Source: Mugil cephalus | Lineage: Eukaryota; Chordata; Actinopteri; Mugiliformes; Mugilidae | Direction: 5' to 3' | Assembly (NCBI RefSeq): GCF_022458985.1 | Contig: NC_061785.1 | Location: forward strand, 1,543,816 to 1,607,815 | DNA length: 64,000 nt | In this document: positions 24,721-37,839 of the stretch, in pieces | Numbering within the stretch: position 1 is the stretch's first letter | How the letters are laid out: every line of letters starts with the position of its first letter | Position numbers and translations under genes: made by a program | Notes under the pieces: generated by a model | Told to the model about the DNA's origin: nothing | Databases searched by the model: none | Seen by the model: only the letters and a program-made list of their open reading frames with translations

Positions 24721-27700
24721 CAGCTAATTCACCTGTGATGGAACAACTGTCACTAAGATGTTCCTATGCTGCTGTTTATCGTCATAAGAGAACCGTTATG
24801 AGGTCACTGTTTACCCAACAAATGTTTCTACACTAATTATTTTCAATGGTTCCTCTACTGGTCGCTCTAGTTTATTCAATAACAGCAGCTCATGTAATAT
24901 CCATCACATCTATCATCATCATGTTGATGCTTCATCAGACGTTTGTATCATCTAGTTCCTCCTCTCAGTCTTTAGACAATTTGGATGCAACATGAATGTG
25001 AATATGTGAATTACAAGGTTCATACCAACCTGAGAGTTTCCAGTTTACAGTGAGGACTTTCCAGTCCAGCAGACAGCAGCTTCACTCCTGAATCCTGCAG
25101 GTTGTTGTTACTCAGGTCCAGCTCTCTCAGACTGGAGGACTGGGAGCTGAGAACTGAGGACAGAGCTTCACAGCTTCTCTCTGAGAGGTTACAGCTGCTC
25201 AGCCTGAAGAAGAATCAACATCAAATGTTTTATTTGTCGTTTACTAAATGAAACATGTTTTAAATAGTTTCTAAATCCACTTACAGAGCTTTGTTGGAGG
25301 CTTTGACCACTGGCAGCAGCCTCAGAAGAGCCTCCTCTGAAGCAGAGTATTTCTTCAGGTCAAACTCATCCAGATCTTCTCCTGATGACAGTAAGACGAA
25401 GCCCAGAGCTGACCACTGAGCAGGAGACAGTTTATCTGTGGAGAGACGTCCTGATCTCAGGGACTGTTGGATCTCCTTCACTAGAGAACCATCATTCAGC
25501 TCATTCAGACAGTGGAACAGATTGATGCTTCTCTCTGCAGACACATTCTCACTGATCTTCTCCTTGATGTACTGGACTGTTTCCTGATTGGTCAGTGAGC
25601 TACTTCCTGTCTGAGTCGGCAGGCCTCGTAGGAGAGTCTGATTGGTCTGCAGTGAAAGACCCAGGAGGAAGCGGAGGAACAAGTCCAGGTGTCCATTTGG
25701 ACTCTGTAAGGCTTTGTCCACAGCACTCTGATGGAGATGTGTTAGTTTTAGAAATATTTTAGACTTCAGAGATGTAGTTTGTTGTTCTTCCATTAGGTTG
25801 ACTCCAGAGTTGATGAAGGTCAGATGGACATGAAGAGCAGCCAAAAACTCCTGAACGCTCAGATGGACGAAGCAGAAAACCTTGTCCTGGTACAGGCCTC
25901 TCTCCTCTTTAAAGATCTGTGTGAACACTCCTGAGTACACTGAGGCTGCTCTGATATCGATGCCACACTCTGTCAGGTCTGATTCATAGAAGATCAGGTT
26001 TCCTTTCTGCAGCTGATCAAAAGCCAGTTTTCCCAGAGACTCAATCATCTTCCTACTCTTTATATGCCAGTGTGGATCTGTCTCAGCTCCTCCATCATAC
26101 TTGACCTTCTTGACTTTGGTCTGAACCACCAGGAAGTGGATGTACATCTCAGTCAGGGTCTTGGGCAGCTCTCCTCCCTCTCTGGTTTCCAACACATCCT
26201 CCAGAACTGTAGCAGAGATCCAGCAGAAGACTGGGATGTGACACATGATGTGGAGGCTTCGTGATGTCTTGATGTGGGAGATGATGCTGCTGGCCTGCTC
26301 CTCATCTCTGAACCTCTTCCTGAAGTACTCCTCCTTCTGGGGGTCAGTGAACCCTCTGACCTCTGTCACCATGTCAACACACTCAGGAGGGATCTGATTG
26401 GCTGCTGCAGGTCGTGTGGTTATCCAGAGGCGAGCAGAGGGAAGCAGTTTCCCCCTGATGAGGTTTGTCAGCAGCACATCCACTGAGGTGGACTCTGTAA
26501 CATCAGTCAGGATCTCAGTCTCTGTGGAAGTCCAGAGGAAGTCGACACTCATCCAGACCGTCAAAGATGAACACAACCTGGAAGTCTTCAAAGCTGCAGA
26601 TTCCTGCTTCTTTGGTTTCAGTGAAGAAGTGATGAACAAGTTCCACCAAGCTGAACTTTCTCTCTTTCACCACATTCAGCTCTCTGAAAGTCAATGGAAA
26701 TATGAAGAGGATGTCCTGGTTGGCTTTGTCTTCAGCCCAATCCAGAGTGAACTTCTGTGTTAAGACTGTTTTCCCAATGCCAGCCACTCCCTTTGTCATC
26801 ACTCTTCTGATTGGTCCATGTCTTCCAGGTGAGGCTTTAAAGAGGTCTTCTTGTCTGATGCTTGTTTCTGCTCTGTGTGGTTTCCTGGATGCTGTTTCAA
26901 TCTGTCTGACCTCATGTTCATCATTGACCTCTGCAGTCCCTCCCTCTGTGATGTAGAGCTCTGTGTAGATCTCATTCAGAAGGGTTGAGTTTCCAGCTTT
27001 AGCAATCCCCTCAAACACACACTGGAACTTCTCCTTCAGACTAGATTTAACTTTACGTCCACACTCTGCAGCAACAGTTCCTGAACAAACAAGAAATGTA
27101 ATTAATCAGTGAACTCATTCATTTTAATAACATTTACATGTGACTGTTTTCACTGATTCAGATGTTTGCATCATATTAACATCAGAGTGTAGAAATGTAA
27201 ACTTGTCCCATGTTTCCTCCATTTCCTCTTTCCATCCAGTTAAAGCTGTTAAATCCTCTTACTGCTCTGCAGACAGTCAGCCAGCTCCTTCTGCTTCATT
27301 CTCCTCAGGAAGTTCACTGTCATCTTCACCAATAAATCTCTGCTGTTCCTCCTCTGCTCTTCATCCTCATCCTCCAACACCTCCTCATCCTCCCTCTGAC
27401 TCTCTGAGCATTCTGGGTAATTTGGACTCACAACCTTCTGGATCTTCTTCAGCTCCTTCTTCATAAAACTGACCATGTTCTCCTCCAGCAGCTGGAACAG
27501 AATAATAATCTCCAGTCACGTTGATGTGAAAGGCTGCTTGTGGTCAGCATGCAACATGAAGACTTCTCCAAGCAGAATGGTAGTTTGTGCTTGTTGAGGT
27601 TAGCAGTAGCAGCTGTGACTGAACATTTCCTCACCATGAATATGGAGTCCAGGTCTTTGTGATGCTGCTGCTCAGACTGATGACTGGAAACCACTGAGAT

Positions 27701-28379
27701 CTGCTGCTGAAGTCTGTGGAGAAACATCTTTCATTCAAACTCACTTCTTTAACAAACACACTTTGGTGATGATCATCATTTTATTGATGCCACAAACACA
27801 AGATGAGAACAACAAACACTGCTCTGATGACTAAATGTGGTGTTTAACAGATAAACTCTGGACTAAAACATGACAGACTAATCAACACAACTGAATAATG
27901 ATGAATAGATCTGTGTTCATTCTGACCCTGGATCAGCAGACTTCTGTCCATCTTTGAAGTTAATAGGTTGACGCATAGACCAGTCACTCTTCATGGACAC
28001 AGCTGTGATTCCAGAGGGATCTGGTCTTTGTTGATGGATCCTGTTAAAACACAACCTGGATTAACATTCTGAGTAAATTCTTTCTGGATTCTTCAGTTTT
28101 AATGTTAAATGTTTTGATGTGAAGCCCTTTGTTTGTTCAGATAAATGCTGTTCGTCTCACCCTGGATCATCAGACTGGTGTCCATCTTTGAAGTTAACAG
28201 GTTTATCCATAGACTGGTCACTCTTCATGGACACACATCTGTGTTCAGGAGAATCATGTTTCTGTTGAAGGATCCTCCTCCAAACACTGGATATAACATG
28301 TAAATACAATGTTTAATGTTGAATTCAAATAACAGGACAAGCTTCAGGAAACATGAAGGAGTATTTTCCAGCTCTAGAT

Positions 28380-28800
28380 ACTGTTCATAGTGTCTGCTGA
28401 GGACCAGGTTTTGGATGAGGAGATTAGTTTCCAGTATGTAGTCTACTCCAGGGATTCTTTCCAGAAAGAAGACATGACTTTTAAGAATGGAACCAAGTCC
28501 ACCTCTCATCAGATATGTGTCCTGCTTGACCTCCGTCTAACTACCACATCCTTCAGATACAATGAGGCTTTCTCCACATCAAACATGGCTGTGTCATGTG
28601 TTCTCCAGTGTCACCCACTGTGGTCAGTCTCTACATGGAGGAAGTGGAAAGCAGAGCATTGAGCTCCTTCAAGAGAACAACACCTGCTTCAGGTATGTGG
28701 ATGACACCTGGGTCCAAACCAAGAGCCAACAACTAGAAGCCTTCACAGAACAAATGAGTTGACACAGGAGGATGATAGAAACACCATCTGATGGATGAAT
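28380..28800 (+). mobile_element. Reverse-transcriptase fragment, probably Penelope-like
   Basis: In split frames the plus strand shows SLYMEEVE and then CFRYVDDTWVQTKSQQLEAF. The YVDD box is the catalytic core of a reverse transcriptase, and 'RYVDDTWVK' with the following acidic residues is typical of Penelope-like elements in fish. Only the catalytic part is present, in an intron of the NLR gene and on the opposite strand to it. Confidence 0.55.
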
Positions 28801-29088
28801 GTGTCTTTATGTCTCCTGCTGCTAGAATGTGTTCAATACTTGATGAAGCATCAGTTTAGATTTCTTACCCTGGATCAGCAGACTGCTGTCCATGTTTGGA
28901 GTCAACAGGTGGAGCCTTAGACCGCTCAGTCTCCATGGACACAGCTGGATACAGGAGAGTCTTTGGTCTTCCTTTAAACACAGGACACACATTTTAACAA
29001 GCTGACATGTTCCTTAGAAACAGCTCTGAACCAGTCATCACATGCTACATTATAAAGGCTCTCTAAGAGACAACAATCAATCCTGGAA

Positions 29089-29331
29089 ATGGAAGAATCA
29101 TTTCTGTCAGTCACATCCTTCATAGTGATGCTGTGGGGCTGCTTCTCAGCATCATGCTATGGGAGACTGGTCAGAAGTGAAGGAAGGATGAATTCAGCCA
29201 AATACAGAGATGTCCTTGAAGAAAACCTGAGACTGGGACCATGGTTCACCTTTCAGCTCCACAATGAGCCCAAACAAAGAGACAAGACAACACTGGAGTG
29301 TCTTCACACTCTACACAGAAAGAAATGATTC
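29089..29331 (+). mobile_element. Tc1 transposase fragment
   Basis: Reads VMLWGCFSASCYGRLVR, then MNSAKYRDVLEENLR and FTFQLHNEPKQRDKTTLE. This is the middle of a Tc1 transposase ('...WGCFSASGTGRL...[14 protein letters not shown]...'). The second catalytic aspartate position reads N, and both ends are missing. A different Tc1 family from the one at 7,588. Confidence 0.75.
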
Positions 29332-29339
29332 AGGGTGCC

Positions 29340-31018
29340 AGTAAATGTGACAGTAATATTAAGGGGTTCAGTTCTACTAGAGATTAAACACACTTTTCAA
29401 TATTCTACTATCTGACTTAGATTATTCTTGCAACGTCTGGGGACATGGTTTTACTTTAGGAGCCACTAGAAGATGGACTCCAGAATGTTTGAGGTATCAT
29501 GTCAGTGTTGTGGATCTCCAGCTTATTTAGTCCAGGTTAATATAAAGTCAGTGATGTGGTGCTAATAAAAATATGTGTTCCAGGACCCAGAGACGGCACA
29601 GCCTCTACAGCAGCCTGGTAACATGGAGTAGATGCTGAAGTAAATCTACGTGATACACAAAAACTGCTGCTAATTGACATTTCTTCAAAAGAATTCACAG
29701 ACTGTAAGAATTCTGTATGGTACAAAGAACACCTGCAGTAACTGACAGAGCTGGTAGAACTCAACATTCAGAGAGAAAAAGGAAATCTGGAGCTGGTGGA
29801 GCTGGACATTAAAAGGAGAACATTAGAAACTAGAGAAAGATCCAGAAACTGGGAGGGGGGAGTATTCCAGGGCAAACCGTAACTGTATTTGTGATGGAGT
29901 GTTGTTTCTTGTGACTTTTGCTTTCTGTACTCCAGCTCAAAGCTGAAAAAATGCTTGTAAATTAATATTTGATCTAGAAAAAATGTGTCTTTTTTCTTTC
30001 ACCATGAATGTGGGAAACACACCTGATTCAAAGAGGTGGGACTTTGAACCAATACTAGACAAAATGCACATACACAGAAAAAAGTACCACACAAGATAAT
30101 TTGTTGACACAAATTCTAAATTCAGCATTTAAGTTTAATAAAGAATATTATCAACATGTTGCTCTCTGACCAGCTGACCAGTAACGTTGTCCGGGAATCA
30201 GGACTCCAGAGAATTATCTGATGATGATGCATCATTTCTTAACCTACTGGACACTGTTACACACTCACAATATTCAAGATTCTTACAAATATACACCACA
30301 CATTACACACATATAATATAAAACTGATATGCCGTCATGAAGAGGAAAAAGGTGAATGGGGAGTTGGACCTATAAGTGAACTGTGTTGCCCCCATCAGCC
30401 GTAATAGAGATCGTCTTTCAACTCCAGCCACATGTTAATCAGACTCTGACAGAACCTCATCAACTAGTCTTTATTAGTATTGGAATATAACTCTAGGCCT
30501 GACAATAACAAACCAAATGAATGAATAGAAAGATTGTTGAAATTAAACACAGAAGTCAGAACGATGTGGGACCTTAGAATGGTCTGTCAGTAATGTTTAA
30601 GTAGAGATATATAATTCTTTCTCTTTCTCTTTCCTGTGTATTTTTTTCTTTTTTTTTTTTTTACATCTGTATTGACAAAATTCCAAATAAACCTTCTTGC
30701 TTCTTCTTTTTCTTTCTTTCTTTTTATTTTTGGTGAAATATTTTGTCTGCTGATATGAGCTTTTGTCTTTATATATAATCTGTGTAAATAAATACGACTA
30801 AAACTAAAAGTCAACCAGCAAATGAAACGACTATATTTATATATTTGGATGCAGGATGATTGAACTTATCTAACACGTGTACAAAGACCATGGAAATGCT
30901 GTAAAACACATTCATTTCTCACAGTGTTGACAACAGATCCAGCACAGGATTAATCTGATCCTGGTTCTGATCCCTGTCTGGAGCAGACTAGCTGCAGAGG
31001 ATAAATCACCATGGTTAC
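29340..31018. other. Gene-poor stretch upstream of the NLR gene
   Basis: AT-rich sequence with low-complexity T/C tracts at about 30,620-30,730. No gene or recognisable repeat identified. Confidence 0.5.
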
Positions 31019-31330
31019 TTGTCTCAGGCTAACACGGAGGTGCTGATGCTTTTATCTCTTGTCGTCTGGATTATTTCTGATGCTCTGCTCTCTGGTCTTC
31101 CTAAAAAGAGCATTTACAATTTACAGTTACTACAGAATTCAGCTGCTCGTGTGCCGACGAGGACCAGAGGGCGAGAGCACATTACACCAGTTTTAATATC
31201 GCTACATTGGCTCCCCGTGTGTTTCAGGATCGATTTTAAGGTTCTTTTACTAGTTTTCAAATGTCCTTCTTATCTGTCTGACTTGCTTCTACCGTATCAA
31301 ACCTCACGTCCTGTGGGTCCCTCCGGCGCC
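31019..31330 (+). mobile_element. L2-like LINE reverse-transcriptase C-terminal fragment
   Basis: The frame contains DALLSGLPKKSIYNLQLLQN, then SAARVPTRTRGREHITPVLI and LHWLPVCFRIDFKVLLLVFK, then YLSDLLLPY. This order is characteristic of the end of the ORF2 product in fish L2-type LINEs. The 5' part is missing. The following 31,330-31,505 is GC-richer unassigned sequence. Confidence 0.75.
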
Positions 31331-31509
31331 TCCGGCCTGGGTGGTTGGTCACCCAACACTTAGGTGTGGGGCCCACCTCTCTGCCCAGGTCGGGGTGAAC
31401 CTCGCAGCGGCACCCCCTTGGTTGCATGGACGGGGCTCCTTAAGGTAGCGTCCTCCTTGTCTTAAGCCTCAGTGCCCTGCCATGTCTCAACAACTCTTAC
31501 ATTGTATAT

Positions 31510-31537
31510 GGGTGTGTGTGTGTGTGTGTGTGTGTGC

Positions 31538-31579
<42 letters not shown>

Positions 31580-31593
31580 GTGTGTGTGTGTGT

Positions 31594-31627
<34 letters not shown>

Positions 31628-31656
31628 GTGTGTGTGTGTGTGGGTGTGTGTGGGTG
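31510..31656. repeat. (TG)n microsatellite
   Basis: A nearly pure TG array of about 150 bp with occasional TAGG/GGG interruptions, between the LINE fragment and a LINE-type tail (about 31,688-31,752, ending 'ataaataaagtttgatttgat'). Confidence 0.93.
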
Positions 31657-31752
31657 GGGAGGGAGCGGGTATGTTCGTGTTTGTGAAGCACTTTGTGTTG
31701 CATTTTCTGTTATTGCATGAAAGGTGCTATATAAATAAAGTTTGATTTGATC

Positions 31753-34543
31753 TGATTTGATGAAGTTATCCTACTTTTACAAATATTTAAACCATGTTAT
31801 CTGTGAGTCAATTGTATCAATTTTACATATGGATATTCACACAAAGATTCATCTCGGAGGTTTACTCATGAATTTTGATAGAGTCAACTCAAATACTCAT
31901 CATGATGATATTCAACATTTTTATTTAGTATGCATACCTAAATATTACTGTCACATTTACTGGCTCCCTGAATCATTTCTTTGAGTGTTCTGGAAGAGAC
32001 CATTAGTGACCAGTAGCTGTGTACCTGGTGGCCATCAGGACAGAACAGTCACTCAGACCGCCAAATCATTATGACCATCTTAGACATGGACAGAAAACAC
32101 TCCACTGTAGCTTATGACCACCTGCCCTACTGCACACCCAAATGTGCCCCCCACCCCACATTCAAACAAGTCTGCCAAAACATTATGACCAATCAGGCCA
32201 TTACAGCAGTACAATGGGGCAAGGACCATTATTAACGCGGCACTTGGGGCCCAGCTGCGGTTCTGGTCTGTCTACCAACACACTGTTGGATCTCAGACAA
32301 CCTGCCAAAAGATTACGACCATTTCAGAGCAAAAACACCCCTGTAATGCTGTGCAGCAGCTGAATTGCCTCTGTCAAAACTTCCCAGAGGGAATTTTCTA
32401 GTTTGTTCTTATGTGGATCCAGATTATTGTGGTTCCACAGCTGAACCAGAAAGTCTGTTAATGGTTTAACAGTGGTGACAATAAATCAGGTTGTGTCTTT
32501 ATCTTTATTTCTCTTCATGGTTTTGATGATCATGTGACTTCCTGGATGTGTAGCAGCATTGATGAGAACACGTGACTCAGACACAAATAAACTCCTGAAC
32601 CATAAGTTTTTAAAGGTTGTTTAAGATATTTGAGACTTGTCAAACTGTCTCTGGTTGACAGATTAAAGGTAAACTCTGGAATAATACCTGGTAGCATCTG
32701 ATAGATATTTGAAATCAGCATCAGGAAACATTTGAAGTGTAAATGTACAACACAACATGATCAGAGTGATCCAGTTAAACATTTCCAGGTTTCTCACCTC
32801 AGGTCGACTTCCAGACACTTTCCAGATTCATGTGTTGAGAAGAAGCTGCTCGTTGTCCCTCATTAGTTGTAAAAACTCATCAGAGTGACTTTGAAACCAG
32901 TCTGACCTGTAGCAGAGACACAGGAGTTCATCAGCTTCAGTTCTTGTGTTAAAGTTTTGTTCAGTTCAAAGTCCCATCTGATCAGGAACCACCTGGATGT
33001 GTTCTTGTCCCGGCTGCTTTAACCAGGACGGATCAGGAGGTATCTAGTGTGTACTTTGTACTGCCAGGTATCCCAGAATGCATTTCATCAGGAAGAGTTT
33101 CTACTTGTCTGATGTGAATGTTGTGTACTTGTTGGTCAACGCCCCCAGTCAGAGTCAGAGGAGACTGTTTCCTGGTTCCTTCCTGTAACTGGCCTCAGCT
33201 GATTGGATGATTCATGTGTTGGGGGAGGGGGGGTTGTCTACCTTCAAGTCAACCAAAGAAGCTAATTCAGTGGTGGAGCTGCTGGAGGTGTTCAGCAAAC
33301 AGTGACAATAAACCAAACTTATATTTTATCCTCAGAATTAACCTGTAACATGAACGTTATCGTATCAGAAGTCTGACATTTCCGAATTGGATATAAAGAA
33401 GTATTTGTGAATGCATCACCTAAACAGGGTTTTTTTTTTGTTTTTGTTTTTTTGGATGGAGAGTAAATTTAAATTTATGAAGCTGGAACAATGAAAATAG
33501 AAAAAAATAATAATAACAACCAATATTAAATGTTAGGATGTAAATTATGCAAGTCAGAGTTAGAATATGATCTACAGTTGTTTTTGTATCCATACATTTT
33601 CTACCAAAGTCCAGGTACGATAAGTGCCATACCTCAACATACCCAAACTACACTTCTTCTATTTAGTCCTGATGACTCCGTCTCAGCTTAGTTTATTTGG
33701 ATAAACCATGACTTAATTATATTATAGGACATAACTGGAGTCAAATGGGAAGCATTCTTTTGAATTTCATTTTATTTGTTATAGTTAGTTAATACATTTA
33801 TTCTTCTTCAGGCTCCTTTTTGAACTGATCTTTGTATGTTCTTTCCTTTTTTACTTTTTCTTTTAATTTTTGTTCGAAATAATTAATTAATTCATTCATT
33901 CATGTTCTCCACTAACCAGGGTTTGGTTTCACTGATCTGAGCTACTATGAGTTAATTGGTTAAAAAAATGTCACTGTTTCACTGTCTGAGTTAATTATCA
34001 TTTTAATTCCACATTTTCTCTTTTTGCAGTGTGGACCGTTTCCTGTCTCTGGGATGAAATGTCCCTCTGGTTTATTTTGGACGCATGAGTCCTCACCTGA
34101 ACAGCAGCAAATCTTTTATTACTTTAGTTTAATTGAACAGCTTTAGTTTGAACATGAGTAGAAACAGGATCTACTGCAGGTTTCTGAAGGACAGGAGGAC
34201 ACGTCACCACGTCCACGCTGATGATGATGGGATGTTTGTTCGTCTCCTGTTTGTCCACACTCCTCCCTTATAGTCCATGTATATATGTGTATATATATAT
34301 TAGTACATGTTGCATAGGTCAGGTAGAGTCTCAGTAAAGTTTAAACGAACCGAAGGAGAAGCAGCAGTTTGTCTCTTTGTCCTCTGACGTCTCGTCCTCA
34401 GGTGAGAAAGATAAAAAATAACGTCCAGTTCCTCTCATGCAGGTTTTATTTAAATCTAAATCTAACTCTGTAAAACTTTACAGCCTCACTGAGTATGTGG
34501 ACGTTATTTCTTCACTCTCTAATTCAACTTCAACAGTTCCAAC
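31753..34543. other. Intergenic region between the NLR gene and mfap4 A
   Basis: About 32,030-32,330 contains several 'cattatgacca' phrases, remnants of a fish repeat that also appears near 9,815 and 12,360. A GT donor at 32797 on the minus strand, with sequence upstream to about 33,000, may be a 5' non-coding exon of the NLR gene (weak). The rest is AT-rich with no visible gene. Confidence 0.4.
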
Positions 34544-34548
34544 CTTTT

Positions 34549-34612
<64 letters not shown>
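34544..34612. repeat. (TTTC)n microsatellite
   Basis: About 16 TTTC units; the open frames through it are artefacts. Confidence 0.95.
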
Positions 34613-35185
34613 GTTATTTTTCTGCCTCTTTTTGGTTGTTGCACATTCCCCACTGCAGGACATGACAGGTTTTTGATGAATCTTTCTAAACTTAAACTTA
34701 AATGAATCCATTCCAGTCTTGACATGTTGTGTCTGTATGATTAATGTTCATTTAACTCACGTCTTCAGTATTTGAGATGATGAGGTGATTTGAATACTGG
34801 GAAATATAAAAACTGCCTCCATTTCCTCATTTCGTAATTAAATCGAGCTAATGACAGGATTAAACCACCGTAGTACGACAGGGAAAATACAGGCAGTATT
34901 CTTTACATTTGATTAACTCTTAGAATTAAGTTAAAACAATAAATGATTGTTAGTTTTAATTCCTGTGTTAGAATAGCTCTGTGTGAATAAATATCTGTCC
35001 CTGGTTCAGGATTTAAAAGAAAAAACAAAGAAAAAACAAAACAGACGGTGACTTACAGATGATGTCGGGAAATCTTTCTTTGTTTTCATGATAATATAAT
35101 TTATTCATAATTCATTATCTGTTCCACGTGGTTTTACTGACTGATTCTTTTTGTTCTTTCAGAGTTTAATCAGCTCGTTTCAGAC

Positions 35186-37839
35186 ATGGAGGTAAATAAA
35201 TTAATTTATATGACAATAATTAGTCTTTATTTTATTGATCAAACTCAGCCGTTGTTCTCTGATCAGTTACATTTACACCGTTGTTGTTGCTTTAACTTCT
35301 CTAATAACGATGTTCTACCAAATCTTTGTGTTGTTGGTCATAGTTTGCTCTAATTAAACAGGTTTGTTTGAACAGGAAAACAAACGGGATCTATGGGATG
35401 AGGACGTCCACGTCCACCTCCTGTCATCACTATTTAAACTCTGGGACCTTTTCAGCCTTTACGCAAATCAGCAAACACACAACGTGTCCACGCCCGGTCT
35501 TTAATCACTTAGAATGTGTCTCCATTATTTCGTCTCCAGCCAGAACTGGAGGTCTGGTCTCAGTCTGCAGATTTATGAACCAGATGGAAAGACTCTCGCA
35601 TGTTCATGTGATCAAAGCACTCCAGGAAGGAAGGAAGGAAAGAAGGAAGGAAGGAACTCTAACTCTAACTCTGGACTCTAGAGATCAGATCAGGGTTCAC
35701 ACCTGAACCGGTTTAATCTGGATCAGGTGTTAATGTTAATGTTCTTTCTTCTGTTCCAGCTGATCCTCCTCGTCCTCCTCTTCACTCCGATGTTGATCAG
35801 CTGCTCAGAACTGATCCAACCTCTGGACTGCAGCGACATCCACCACCAAGACAACAGCAGCCAGACTGGAGTCTACACCATCTACCCCCTCGGAGAAAGG
35901 TCTGGAGTCCAGGTGAGCTCCACAGGTCCATCCAGGTCAACGGGTTTATACAGGATGTCTGATAAGCTACACTGGAATATATCTGACTGTAGTTCTGGCT
36001 GAAGGTTCACATTTACCACCGTGTGTATTCGTAGGTTTACTGTGACATGGATTCAGAAGGAGGACACTGGACGGTGAGTATTTCAACTAGTCTCCTCCAC
36101 CTGGATGTAACTGAGCTCATAGTCCAGAGCCTCCTGGTGGATCATTAGTTCATGATGATTATCTTTCTGTGGCTATTCAACAAGTTATTTATGAGGAGCT
36201 TTTCATTTCTTCACCAACCATGTGTAAAGACACATCCCGTGGTGGTGGAGAAGATGTTAGTCCGGGGGAGAAGATGTTAGTCTGGTGGAGAAGATGTTAG
36301 TCTGGAGGAGAAGATGTTAGTCTGGTGGAGAAGATGTTAGTCTGGTGGAGAAGGGTCAAATCATTGGCTGCATCGAGCAGAGGAAACATCTAGAAACTAC
36401 TAAACAACTGGGTTAAGAACTTTATTACAGACTGGAAGGACAGCGGAGAACCATGGTCTACCAGGAAGAAATAAATCCTGATTGATGGAGATGGAAGGGA
36501 GGGAAGGAAGGAAGGAAGGATGGAAGGAAGGAAGGAAGGAAGGAAGGGAGGGAGGGAGGGAGCGAGGGAGGGAGGGTTCTTCTATTTCTCAATAACTAAA
36601 TGTATGAACCTCCAGGTGTTCCAGAGGAGGATGGATGGCTCGGTGAACTTCTACAGAACCTGGGATCACTACAAGCTGGGCTTCGGTAGCGCTGCTGGAG
36701 AATACTGGCTCGGTGAGACATCCAACTCTATGAGATTTAAAACTTTAACTGTGACCGGTTTTACAGGCTGATATGAGTTCATGTGTGTTCAGGTCTTGAC
36801 AACATCCACTACCTGACAACCAAGCAGAAGTACGAGCTGCTGGTCACCATGGAGGACTTTGACGGAAAGAAGGTGTTTGCTCGGTACACTTCATTCAAGG
36901 TGGACGGTGAATGTGACGGATACAGAATTCATGTGTCTGGATTCATCGATGGAGGAGCAGGTGAGTTAGAAGAAGAGGAAATATGTCAGAGAGGAGAAGA
37001 TCTTGTCTTATATAGTCAACTCTGAGGATCTGTTGATGTAAATGGTAGCTTTTTAGGAGGAGCTCCGATTAGAGAATAGTTTATAATTCTCACTAGGTAA
37101 TTCTTAAAATTGTAATAAGAGTAATTACCATTATTCTTTATTCATGATGAGTTAATTTCCTAGAGGAGCTTTAGATCATTGATCATAAGGACTAAATTAA
37201 TAATGTCACAATGAGTCATGGAAACCAATTAAGCCAAGTGGTCTCCATGGTAACCACTGGTTCAGATCTCTCTGGTCCAGGAAGTAGTCTCCTCAATGGT
37301 GATTACTGATTTAGGCAGCAGCCTCTTCTCCTCCATGGTGAACACTGGTGGCATGTCTCTCTTCTTCTTTACATGAATCTAATTTCCATTGGTTTCTCTT
37401 TTACTTCTCTGTCTGGTTTTGTAGATTAACAGACCAAAGGGAAATTAATTTGTTACTGCTTTGTAAATAGAAAATCAAATAAACTCTAAACTTATTCATT
37501 TAAAATTCTAAAACTTGAAATACCACACAGCCACATGGTGAATTCACTTTTCCTCCTTCATGGTATTTTGTCCATGTTTCTCCAGGAGACGCCCTGAGTT
37601 CTCACAACGAACAGAAGTTCACCACCTTTGACAAAGACCAGGACTCCTGGTCTGGAAACTGTGCCCGAATGTTCCTGGGGGCGTTTTGGTACAAAGCCTG
37701 TCACAAAGCCAACCCCAACGGAGTTTATCGGTCGGGGAAGGACGGCACCATCTTCGGTGTGGGGCTGGAGTGGAAAACGTTCAAGGGCTACGACTATTCC
37801 CTGAAGTCCTTCAGCATGATGATGCGTCCTGTGCAGTAG
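35186..37839 (+). CDS. mfap4: mfap4-like A: fibrinogen-domain glycoprotein, complete
   Basis: Microfibril-associated glycoprotein 4-like, a secreted lectin-like extracellular protein; in zebrafish mfap4 marks macrophages. Exons: 35186-35191 (ATG GAG), 35760-35912, 36035-36073, 36616-36712, 36793-36960 and 37586-37839; 717 bp, 238 residues, all in phase. The signal peptide is [17 protein letters not shown], followed by PLDCSDI, an N-glycosylation site (NSS) and GVYTIYPLG. The fibrinogen-like domain then shows [52 protein letters not shown] and a Cys pair around [16 protein letters not shown], closing at MMMRPVQ. Length and order match the family (about 240-255). It is the most diverged of the local copies. 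A possible ATTAAA lies near 37,903. Confidence 0.9.
36243..36352. repeat. 20-bp minisatellite in mfap4 A intron 3
   Basis: Five copies of an 'aagatgttagtctggtggag' type unit in direct orientation. Confidence 0.9.
36492..36577. repeat. (GGAA)n/(GGGA)n microsatellite in mfap4 A intron 3
   Basis: Purine-only tetranucleotide array, about 40 bp before the next exon's acceptor. Confidence 0.9.

Larger units (their letters stand above)
21536..28938 (-). pseudogene. NLRC3-like fish NLR with FISNA, NACHT, LRR and B30.2; one frameshift in NACHT
   Basis: Cytosolic NOD-like receptor of the large fish-specific NLR-C group. Exons in gene order: about 28869-28938 (possible start METERSKAPP), 28161-28275, 27927-28040, 27635-27713, 27263-27491, 25285-27080, LRR exons 25030-25203, 23583-23756 and 23287-23460 (174 bp each), 22286-22332 and 21536-22065. 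The big exon carries FISNA ([13 protein letters not shown]), Walker A ([12 protein letters not shown]) and Walker B ([10 protein letters not shown]). The LRR exons show [19 protein letters not shown]. The last exon is a PRY-SPRY/B30.2 domain (RCYWEVEW to the end). All phases agree, but near 26,515-26,530 a 1-base surplus relative to the family shifts the frame just after [13 protein letters not shown], so it is either a pseudogene or carries an assembly error. The first exon and start codon are uncertain; no death-fold domain is seen. Confidence 0.85.

Noticed and set aside
31482-31745. Cys-Val repeat frame in the TG array
   Set aside because: A microsatellite translated in frame, not a gene.
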